DNA from: Collinsella sp. AM34-10
GTDB lineage: Bacteria; Actinomycetota; Coriobacteriia; Coriobacteriales; Coriobacteriaceae
Direction: 5' to 3'
Assembly (NCBI RefSeq): GCF_003469185.1
Contig: NZ_QSIL01000003.1
Span: 169,591 to 233,590, forward strand
Length of the DNA: 64,000 nt
The notes under the pieces were generated by a model that did not search any database, was not told where the DNA came from, and saw only the letters and a list, made by a program, of their open reading frames with translations. The first letter of the stretch is position 1. Each line of letters opens with the position of its first letter. Shown piece after piece: positions 52,417-60,964 of this stretch. The position numbers were made by a program, and so were the translations under genes.

Positions 52417-53831
52417 TACATGCCCTCGTCGGCGGGCATGCCGTCGCCGCCGTCTGCCGTCATGCCCGCGCCGGTATCCACCACGATGGTGTTGCCATCG
52501 CGCAGCTTGGTAACAGGCACGTTAGGGTTGATCTCGTTGCCCTGGTCGTCGCGCTTGACCTGCGTCTTGCCGACCACGGCGTCGTTGTCGTTTTGCGTCA
52601 CGACGGTCACCTTCACGCGGCGCGTTTCCTTGCCTTCGTCATCGGTGGCCAGATTGACGTAATAGCGCTCGCCGTCCTCGGTCATCAGCGCCATGGTGGG
52701 CACCATGACCACGTCGTCAAGCTGTTCGGTTACCACCGAGACCTCGGCAGTCATACCGGGCTTAAGGCGGCTATCGGGTGCCTCGATGAGTATGTCGACG
52801 TTAAAGGTCACGCTGCTGCCGCCACCACCGTTGGCGGCGTCGGAGTTTGCCACCGATGCGATAGCCGTGACGGTGCCCTGGCTCACGATATCGGGAAACG
52901 CAGGATAGGTAACGTTGGCGCTCTGGCCCACAGCGATCTTGGCGATATCCTTTTCGCCTACCTGAACGGTGACCTTCATCTTGGAGAGATCGGCGATCTG
53001 CATGCACTGTTTGCCGCCGCTCGTGTCGCCTTCGCCCATGACCATGCCTCCGGTCACCGTAGCGCCCACTTTGGCGTTGAGCTCGACGATGCTACCCGAG
53101 CTGGGGGCCTTTACGGTGCGTTCGGCCGCCTTGGCGTTTGCCTGGTCCAGGGTTGCCTGGGCCGAGGCGAGATTGCGCTGGGCGCTCGTGACGGCGCTGG
53201 CGTTGGCGGTTGCATCCGTCGAGGCGGTTGCTCCATCGGCATCCGATGTCGGTGCTGCCTGTGCGGCGGCGAGCGCCGTCTGTGCGTTTTTCAGGTCTTC
53301 CTGGGCGGCCGTGACCGCGCGTTGCGCCTCGGCAACGGCGTTGTCGAGCTCGTCGTTTTTAATGGTCATGAGCTCGTCGCCCTCGTTGACGCTCTGACCG
53401 GCCTGCACGTTGATCGATGCTACCGTACCGTCGACAGAAGGGGAGACGACTGAGGCCGAAATAGGCTTGAGCTGTCCTTTTGCCTCGACGGTCGTGGTAA
53501 AGGTGCCTTCCATGACCATGTCGGTAACAGGTCCACCTGCAGATTGCGGCTGCGAGGTGAGGATAACGCTCACAATAATGGCTATCAGAATCATGCCGCC
53601 CACGATGCCGGCAGCGATGCCGCGTCGGATGAGCTTTTTGCGCCGACGCTCGGCACGCTTCGCCTTGAGCTTGGCGTAGGCCTCATCGTCGGATATCCCG
53701 GCGCCACCTTGCTCGTTGCTGTGTTGACGTGCCGTGGGAGCGCTTGTGATAAGCGGCAGCGTTTGGGTTGCGCCTTCCGGCACGCGCCCGGTATCGTTGG
53801 GGCCCGGGGTGATGGTGGGGACATTCGACAT
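52416..53831 (-). CDS. MacA/HlyD-type membrane-fusion protein
   Basis: 471 residues. A cytoplasmic basic stretch (KAKRAERRRKKLIRRG) and one membrane helix (GIAAGIVGGMILIAIIVSVIL) are followed by a biotinyl-lipoyl-like domain (TVASINVQAGQSVNEGDEL), a coiled coil rich in Ala/Gln, and beta-barrel domains. It is the adaptor of the exporter. The start at 53831 has GGAG upstream; an in-frame extension to 53999 has no ribosome site. Confidence 0.9.
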   Translation of the reverse strand: MSNVPTITPGPNDTGRVPEGATQTLPLITSAPTARQHSNEQGGAGISDDEAYAKLKAKRAERRRKKLIRRGIAAGIVGGMILIAIIVSVILTSQPQSAGGPVTDMVMEGTFTTTVEAKGQLKPISASVVSPSVDGTVASINVQAGQSVNEGDELMTIKNDELDNAVAEAQRAVTAAQEDLKNAQTALAAAQAAPTSDADGATASTDATANASAVTSAQRNLASAQATLDQANAKAAERTVKAPSSGSIVELNAKVGATVTGGMVMGEGDTSGGKQCMQIADLSKMKVTVQVGEKDIAKIAVGQSANVTYPAFPDIVSQGTVTAIASVANSDAANGGGGSSVTFNVDILIEAPDSRLKPGMTAEVSVVTEQLDDVVMVPTMALMTEDGERYYVNLATDDEGKETRRVKVTVVTQNDNDAVVGKTQVKRDDQGNEINPNVPVTKLRDGNTIVVDTGAGMTADGGDGMPADEGM

Positions 53832-53959
53832 AGCGTCTCCTTTATAGAACATACCGCGATAAGTATATGCGCCCACCGGTTGGAGCGGGCGCATAGGCGC
53901 GTTTCTTTCAGCAATGAAAGGTAGGCGGCGCTGGACTATATTGTGTCGCGTGTGATGCG

Positions 53960-55714
53960 CTATGAGTGCACGACCACGCACAGACCGACTTTGATGCAAT
54001 CGTGCAGTGCCTTGGCATCGGCCAGGCGCAGATTGATGCAGCCGTGGCTACCGCACCACTTGTACGATTCGGCACTATCGAAACTCGAATCGTTTTGCCA
54101 GGTGGCGTCGTGGAAGCCAACCATGTTGCCCTCAAACGGCATCCAATAGCTCACCGGGCTCTCGTATTTGGGCTTACCGGTCTTGGGGTCCTTGGCGCCG
54201 ATAAGCTTGGTGGCGCCGTCGTTGCTGTTGATCTGCCACACGCCCTCGGGGGTGGCGTCTTCACCCGGTTTGCCGGAAATAAAGTTGGCCTCCCAAACGA
54301 TATTGCCGCTCTCGTCATAGTAGCGCGCGTGCTGCTCGGACAGGTCGACGTCGATATACGCCTTCCAATCGGGCTCGCCCTTGGCGGTAAAGGTGTCGGC
54401 CTTCTGGGAGTAATTGATCTCAATCTCGCCGGTCTGCTTGTTGTTAATAGCATCCTCGACCTGCTTTGCAAGCGTGCTGCTATCGATAGACCAACCAAAG
54501 TCACCGCCTTCGACGGCACATTGCTTGCCATCGGCGCGCGTCCACCAACGAGTGGAGCCCACGGTGTTAAAGCCATTGGCGAGGTCTGCTGCCCAGTTGC
54601 TGATCTGGGAGGTGTCGAGTGTGGGGTTTGCAGGGTCGGCAAAGCTGATCCACTGCAGCACCGAGCTGCCGTCGACCTTGCCGGCATCGTTGCCGTTGAG
54701 CTTAAGGGTCACGTTAACGCCCAGGAAGTTGTTGGCGGCGTCGCATGCGGCCTGGATCTGGTCGTTGGTGAGCGTGCCGTTGAGCGGCTCGTAGGCATCG
54801 TTGCCGAGCTTCGTAAGATCGACGGTCTCGGCCAGCGACGCGAGCTCGATCTCCGCATACTTAATGACATGCTCGCGGTTGAGCTTTTCGTTGGAGCGGG
54901 CCTTCTCGATCGTGAACTTGCCTGCCTTCTCGTCGTAGGAGCTCGATGCCTCAAAGGTGCCCGAGCGGCCTTCGTTGAATGCGTCGATGGCGGCACCCAG
55001 ATCCTCTTCGAACTGCTTTTGATCAAAGGCGTCCGAGAGCATGGACAGGTCGACGTCCTGTTCCAGGTCGATGGTACCGTGTTTGGTCGCGCTAACGTTC
55101 TTGCCACTGAGCGAGGCAATCAGGCGCGAGGGCCACAGCAGCGGCTCGTTGCTGCCGATAATCTCGTGGGCAGCTGCCTCGCCGTCGACGATTGGCTCGT
55201 CGGATTCAGGCTGATAGGTCCAGCTAAAGTTGTCACCCGACACGGTGAGCTTGTAGTGCTTCCAGGCCGAGTTGACCTTGGTGGCGGCGGAAGAGGCGTT
55301 GGAAAACGAGATATCGACGCCAGCGATGGTGGTGTTGGGGTAGGCAATCTGCGAAAACGCTACGACGCCCACGATATAGACGATAGCGACAAGGCCGAGG
55401 ACGACGAAGAGCGCCGTCTTGCCGCCTGTCTTATTGCCCTTTGCGGAGCGATTGTCGGCGGGGCCGCGGTTGTTGGAAACTCGAGTGTGCGAAGGGCCCT
55501 GGTTGTGACCGGCGCCACGTGCGGAACGCTGCTGGTGCTGCTGATATTGCTGACGCTGCTGATGCTGGCCCTGATTGGGGCGTGGGGAGGTGTTTGCCGC
55601 GCCGTGCTGTTGGCCATGGGCTGGCGCGATGGGACGCGGCGATTGGATTCCTCCGGGCTGCCTGCTGGGCTGTTGCGGATTGGGAATCAGTTGGCTGCGG
55701 TCGATTTGCGACAT
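53960..55714 (-). CDS. L,D-transpeptidase (YkuD) with peptidoglycan-binding domain
   Basis: Cross-links peptidoglycan in an L,D manner outside the membrane. 584 residues. A Gln/His/Arg-rich cytoplasmic tail (~100 residues), one membrane helix (TALFVVLGLVAIVYIVGVVAF), a long region resembling the PG_binding_4 domain, and a C-terminal YkuD domain with catalytic Cys in CGSHGCINLRLADAKALHD. GAAGGAAA precedes the start. Followed on the same strand by the exporter adaptor, but separated by 128 bases. Confidence 0.9.
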   Translation of the reverse strand: MSQIDRSQLIPNPQQPSRQPGGIQSPRPIAPAHGQQHGAANTSPRPNQGQHQQRQQYQQHQQRSARGAGHNQGPSHTRVSNNRGPADNRSAKGNKTGGKTALFVVLGLVAIVYIVGVVAFSQIAYPNTTIAGVDISFSNASSAATKVNSAWKHYKLTVSGDNFSWTYQPESDEPIVDGEAAAHEIIGSNEPLLWPSRLIASLSGKNVSATKHGTIDLEQDVDLSMLSDAFDQKQFEEDLGAAIDAFNEGRSGTFEASSSYDEKAGKFTIEKARSNEKLNREHVIKYAEIELASLAETVDLTKLGNDAYEPLNGTLTNDQIQAACDAANNFLGVNVTLKLNGNDAGKVDGSSVLQWISFADPANPTLDTSQISNWAADLANGFNTVGSTRWWTRADGKQCAVEGGDFGWSIDSSTLAKQVEDAINNKQTGEIEINYSQKADTFTAKGEPDWKAYIDVDLSEQHARYYDESGNIVWEANFISGKPGEDATPEGVWQINSNDGATKLIGAKDPKTGKPKYESPVSYWMPFEGNMVGFHDATWQNDSSFDSAESYKWCGSHGCINLRLADAKALHDCIKVGLCVVVHS

Positions 55715-55819
55715 CGTGTATATTTCCTTCGAGTTTCGCCTTGAGGCTCATCGTGTTTTAACTGGGCTTGAATTATAGCGATTACGCAGTTGCTTGTGTT
55801 ATGAAAACAGTGGCGATAA

Positions 55820-55851
55820 ACGATAGGTGGGACATATGTCCCACCTATCGT
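55820..55851. terminator. Perfect 32-bp palindrome between the transpeptidase and sdaA genes
   Basis: ACGATAGGTGGGAC, centre ATAT, GTCCCACCTATCGT. It starts 13 bases after the sdaA stop on the minus strand, so it probably ends the sdaA transcript, although no long T-run follows. Confidence 0.7.
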
Positions 55852-55864
55852 TCGCTTTTGCTCG

Positions 55865-57472
55865 CTATCCGCATATTCCGCATTTTGCGCACGCCGAGAG
55901 TGCCGCCGGAGCCTGCGCGATGCCGCCCTTGGCTGTCTCGCGTAACGTGGCAGGCAGGGCGTGGCCCACTGAGAGCATCACGTGAGCCATCTGGTCAAAC
56001 GGCACCAGGCTCTTGATGCCGGCGAGGGCGAGTTGCGCCGAGCTAAAGGCCGCGGCCACGCCGATGGCGTTGCGGTTTTGGCAGGGCACCTCGACAAGGC
56101 CGCCCACAGGGTCGCAAACGAGGCCCAACAGGTTGCTCAGCGCGATGGAGCTGGCGTCGAGCGCCTGCTCGGGCGTGCCGCCCATCATCTGGACCAGCGC
56201 GGCGGCGGCCATGGCGGCAGCGCTTCCAACCTCGGCCTGGCATCCGCCCTCGGCACCGGCGACGCAGGCACTCGTGGTGAGGTTGAGGCCGATGGCGGCG
56301 GCGCAGTAGAGGGCATTCATGACCTGTTCGTCGTCGAGTTGCAGGTGATCGGCGAGCGCCAGCACGCAGCCGGGGACGACGCCCGCGGAGCCTGCCGTGG
56401 GGGCGGCGACGATCACGCCCATGGTAGCGGAGCGCTCGAGCACGGCCATCGCGCGGGCCACGGCATCGGTCTGAACGGGGCCCATCAGGCTTGTGCTCAA
56501 ATCGTTGTGGCAGGTGGCGTCGACGAGTTTTGCCTCGCCGCCGATAAGCCCGCCGAGCGATCGCTGCGGATTAGCGATGGGGGCCGTGGTCTCCTCGCGC
56601 ATGACATCGAGCACACGGCGCATGGCTGCGATAGCATGGGCCTCGCCGGTCAGACGCGCCTCGCGCACGGCCATGACGGCACCGATATTCAAGCCGAGCT
56701 CGGCGCACGCATCGAGCAGCTGCTCGCCGTCGTCGAAGATCTCCTTGGCCGAGACGCCGGGGGAGAGCGACGAGGCCGAGCCCGGGAGCTCGATAAACGT
56801 GGCGTAATCGACATTGTCGAGCTTGCGCAGCATGGGGACGACGGTGTCGTCGGGAGCGCCGTCGGTCTCAAAGACGGAATAGGCCTGGCCGCCCACCTCG
56901 GTGCGGTAGGTGCGGCAGAAGGCGATGTTGACGTGTGCGTAGGCAAGCAGGTTTGTGAGCGCTGCGAGCACGCCGGGAACGTCCTGGTGCGCCACGAACA
57001 GCGTGGAATACATGCCCGAGATATCGACGCCGACGCCGTTGATGCGGCTGATGCGCATCTTGCCGCCGCCAAGGCTCTCGCCGCGGACCTGTGCCGTGGC
57101 GCCCGTGTCGTCGACCATGTCGATGTCGACGGTGTTGGGGTGGATGGAGGCGTCGTCGCCCTTAATTTCAAAGTGATAGTCGAGGCCCTGCTCGCGTGCG
57201 AGGTCAAAGGCCTGCTTGATGTTCTCGTCGTCGGTATCGAGGCCCAAGATACCCGCGACGAGCGCGCGATCGGTGCCGTGGCCGCGGTAGGTGTGGGCAA
57301 AGGAGTTCCACAGGCCAAAGGTGACCTTGGTGATGCGGCCTTCCAGCAGGCTGGCGGCAACCTGGGCGCAGCGCAGGGCACCGGCGGTGTGCGACGAGCT
57401 GGGGCCGACCATGATGGGGCCCAAGATCTCGAATGCCGAGGTCGTAGCTAGTGTTTGCGGCTTGCCTGCCAT
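55865..57472 (-). CDS. sdaA: L-serine ammonia-lyase, single-chain iron-sulfur type
   Basis: Deaminates L-serine to pyruvate with a [4Fe-4S] cluster. 535 residues, with beta and alpha parts fused. The beta part starts EILGPIMVGPSSSHTAGALR and has an ACT-like domain (VPGVLAALTNLLAYAHVNIAF). The alpha part has VAAPTAGSAGVVPG and cluster cysteines in AEGGCQAEVG, GLVCDPVGGLVEVPCQNRNA. An extra C-terminal CAKCGICG adds three Cys. CAGGAG precedes the start and a structured element lies just upstream. Confidence 0.93.
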   Translation of the reverse strand: MAGKPQTLATTSAFEILGPIMVGPSSSHTAGALRCAQVAASLLEGRITKVTFGLWNSFAHTYRGHGTDRALVAGILGLDTDDENIKQAFDLAREQGLDYHFEIKGDDASIHPNTVDIDMVDDTGATAQVRGESLGGGKMRISRINGVGVDISGMYSTLFVAHQDVPGVLAALTNLLAYAHVNIAFCRTYRTEVGGQAYSVFETDGAPDDTVVPMLRKLDNVDYATFIELPGSASSLSPGVSAKEIFDDGEQLLDACAELGLNIGAVMAVREARLTGEAHAIAAMRRVLDVMREETTAPIANPQRSLGGLIGGEAKLVDATCHNDLSTSLMGPVQTDAVARAMAVLERSATMGVIVAAPTAGSAGVVPGCVLALADHLQLDDEQVMNALYCAAAIGLNLTTSACVAGAEGGCQAEVGSAAAMAAAALVQMMGGTPEQALDASSIALSNLLGLVCDPVGGLVEVPCQNRNAIGVAAAFSSAQLALAGIKSLVPFDQMAHVMLSVGHALPATLRETAKGGIAQAPAALSACAKCGICG

Positions 57473-57495
57473 ATGCGCTCCTGTTCTATCCCGTC

Positions 57496-57616
57496 GTTCC
57501 GAGGGCTTTGGTATTTGGTCGCCTGCTCTACAGTCCTGGCTCGCACGGAGGCCACATTAAGTGGCCTCCGGCTCGTGCGGAACTCGCGATCGACCAAATA
57601 CCAAAGCCCTCGGAAC
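57496..57616 (-). ncRNA. Structured element, copy 2 (upstream of sdaA)
   Basis: A perfect 26-bp outer stem: 57496-57521 with 57591-57616. On the minus strand the 67-nt core begins TCGCGAGTTCCGCAC (57589-57575), has the hairpin GGAGGCCAC/GTGGCCTCC with loop TTAAT, and ends CAGGACTGTAGAGCAG (57538-57523). It is followed by GGGATA and, after a few bases, the sdaA ribosome site. Core length, block order and orientation to the gene equal copy 1. Confidence 0.75.
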
Positions 57617-57710
57617 TTAGGATACATGGTAGGGGCACGCTTGCTGCAAAATTCATCAGCTGGGGACGTGCTGTTCATTGCGCATCGAAATATTCACACC
57701 ACCGTGAAAA

Positions 57711-57744
57711 AAAAGAAGTACCGGTTGGGGCCGGTACTTCTTTT
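57711..57744 (-). terminator. Terminator after metK
   Basis: AAAAGAAGTACCGG (57711-57724) / CCGGTACTTCTTTT (57731-57744), perfect 14-bp stem; on the minus strand it is followed by a further T-run. It isolates the sdaA leader region from metK transcription. Confidence 0.9.
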
Positions 57745-57782
57745 GGTTCTAATGCTTTGCTGTCTGGGCTCTGTGAACCTAT

Positions 57783-59063
<1,281 letters not shown>

Positions 59064-59085
59064 GATTGTCCTTTCAAAAACGTGT

Positions 59086-59112
59086 CCCGGCGACCGTTAC
59101 CATTCCGCCGGG
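59086..59112 (-). promoter_or_regulatory. Hairpin in the metK leader
   Basis: CCCGGCG (59086-59092) / CGCCGGG (59106-59112), loop of 13 bases. It might affect metK expression; nothing more specific is supported. Confidence 0.3.
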
Positions 59113-59169
59113 CTCTGTATGCAAGGGCACATCATAGCGCGTAAATCCAACATTCACACCCTTTCCGCA

Positions 59170-59318
59170 CCTACTCATTGGGGACAGACTTAAATGACCA
59201 GCCAACTCATTGGGGACAGACTTAAACGAGCAGTCTTAAACGACCAGCCTAGTAACGTCCCTAAGTGCCGACAGGTTGCCCAAAGACTGGTCATTTAAGC
59301 CTGTCCCCAATGAGTGGG
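59170..59318. repeat. GGGAC-core palindrome, family C, with an extra internal half-copy
   Basis: Arms 59174-59201 and 59287-59314 (one mismatch in 28, extendable to 32 with a G-U pair) start with CTCATTGGGGACAG. A further direct half-copy is at 59206-59229. The hairpin fills the divergent region between metK and gltX. A -10-like TATACT for gltX follows at 59354-59359. Confidence 0.8.
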
Positions 59319-59399
59319 TCGATGCCCTTTGTGCGGAGGTCGCATTGTTGCTTTATACTGGTGCAGTTAGACATCCATCCTGCAATCGAGGAGATTTCC

Positions 59400-60875
59400 A
59401 TGGCATCAGACGTTCGCGTCCGCTTTGCACCCTCACCGACGGGCAAGCTGCACATCGGCGGCGCCCGCACCGCTATCTATAACTGGGCTTTTGCCCGCGC
59501 AAACGGCGGCACGTTCATCCTGCGCATCGACGACACCGACCCCACCCGCTCCACCGACGAGAACACGCAGATCATCCTGCGCGCCATGCGTTGGCTGGGC
59601 TTGGACTGGGACGAGGGTCCCGAGGTGGGCGGCGACTTTGGCCCCTACGCCCAGACCGAGCGCCTGGACCTGTACAGGCAGGCCGCCCAGAAGCTCTGGG
59701 ACGAGGGCAAGGCCTATCCCTGCTTCTGCACCAAGGAGCAGCTCGACGCCGATCGCAAGGCCGCCCAGGAGCGCAAGGACCCCTTCCAGGGCTATCAGCG
59801 CCGCTGCCGCGATCTTGATCCCGAGGAGGCACGCCGCCGCATCGAGGCCGGCGAGCCCTACGTCCTGCGCATCAAGGTTCCCGAGGACCGCGGCGACGTC
59901 GTCATCCACGATGCCGTCCATGGCGAGGTGACCTTCGACGCCAAGGAGCTCGACGACTTTGTCATCTTCCGCTCCGATGGCACGCCCACGTATAACTTTG
60001 CGACCGTCGTCGACGACGCCATGATGAAGATCACCCACGTTATCCGTGGCGATGACCACCTTTCCAACACCCCTCGCCAGGTCATGGTCTACGAGGCCCT
60101 CGGCGCGCCCGTGCCCACGTTCGCCCACATCTCCATGATCCTGGGCGCCGACGGCAAGAAACTCTCCAAGCGCCATGGCGCCACCTCGGTGGAGGAGTAC
60201 CGTGATGCCGGCTACCTGCCCGACGCGTTCGTCAACTACCTGGCGCTGCTCGGCTGGTCGCTCGACGGCGAGACCACGATCATCCCGCGCGATGTCCTGG
60301 CCAGCAAGTTCTCGCTCGACCGCATCTCCAAGAACCCGGCGACCTTCGACCCCAAGAAGCTCGACTGGGTCAATGCCGAGTACATCAACGGCATGTCCGA
60401 TGCTCAGTTTGCCGACGAGATCATGGTCCCCGAGCTGCACGAGGCAGGCCTCATCGAGGGCAACGTCGAGTACGGCGAGGACTGGATCGACGCGCTTGCC
60501 GCCATCGTCAAGCCGCGCACCAAGATGCCGGCCGACGCCGCGACCGTCGCCACTCCTATCTTTGCCACGGCCGAGACGCTCGAGTATGACGAGAAGTCTG
60601 TCAACAAGGGTCTGGCCAAGGAGGGCATGGGTGCCATTCTGGATGCCGCCAAGACCGCGCTCGAGGGCGTGGACGAATGGACGGCCGCGAACATCGATGC
60701 CGCACTTGAGCCGCTGCCCGAGCAGATGGACCTCAAGAAGCGCGTGGTGTTCCAGGCCGTGCGCGTCGCCGTCTGCGGCAACATGGTGAGCCCTCCGCTG
60801 GGCGAGACCATGGCGCTCGTCGGCCGCGACGACTGCCTGGCGCGCATCGACCGCGCCCGCACGATGGCGTTGTAA
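59400..60875 (+). CDS. gltX: Glutamyl-tRNA synthetase
   Basis: Class I synthetase charging tRNA-Glu (two copies of which lie in this window). 491 residues. HIGH motif PSPTGKLHIGGARTAIYNW, KMSKS-like KKLSKRHGATS. Whether it also charges tRNA-Gln cannot be told. GAGGAG precedes the ATG at 59400; an in-frame start at 59265 lies inside the repeat element and is rejected. Confidence 0.95.
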   Translation: MASDVRVRFAPSPTGKLHIGGARTAIYNWAFARANGGTFILRIDDTDPTRSTDENTQIILRAMRWLGLDWDEGPEVGGDFGPYAQTERLDLYRQAAQKLWDEGKAYPCFCTKEQLDADRKAAQERKDPFQGYQRRCRDLDPEEARRRIEAGEPYVLRIKVPEDRGDVVIHDAVHGEVTFDAKELDDFVIFRSDGTPTYNFATVVDDAMMKITHVIRGDDHLSNTPRQVMVYEALGAPVPTFAHISMILGADGKKLSKRHGATSVEEYRDAGYLPDAFVNYLALLGWSLDGETTIIPRDVLASKFSLDRISKNPATFDPKKLDWVNAEYINGMSDAQFADEIMVPELHEAGLIEGNVEYGEDWIDALAAIVKPRTKMPADAATVATPIFATAETLEYDEKSVNKGLAKEGMGAILDAAKTALEGVDEWTAANIDAALEPLPEQMDLKKRVVFQAVRVAVCGNMVSPPLGETMALVGRDDCLARIDRARTMAL

Positions 60876-60898
60876 CAGTCGCGTAAACGCATGTATCC

Positions 60899-60931
60899 GA
60901 GCCCCGCTCACCACGAGTGGGGCTCTTGTTT
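60899..60931 (+). terminator. Terminator after gltX
   Basis: GAGCCCC (60899-60905) / GGGGCTC (60919-60925), extended by CTC/GAG across one mismatch, then TTGTTT. Confidence 0.8.
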
Positions 60932-60964
60932 CTCAAGACGTATGGGATGGGAGGTACAGAGACC

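Noticed and set aside
59064..59170. SAM riboswitch before metK
   Set aside because: Only a simple 7-bp hairpin is visible; none of the conserved SAM-riboswitch junction sequences could be recognised.
59265..59400. N-terminal extension of GltX
   Set aside because: The in-frame extension lies within the palindromic repeat and before a -10-like sequence, while GAGGAG marks the start at 59400.
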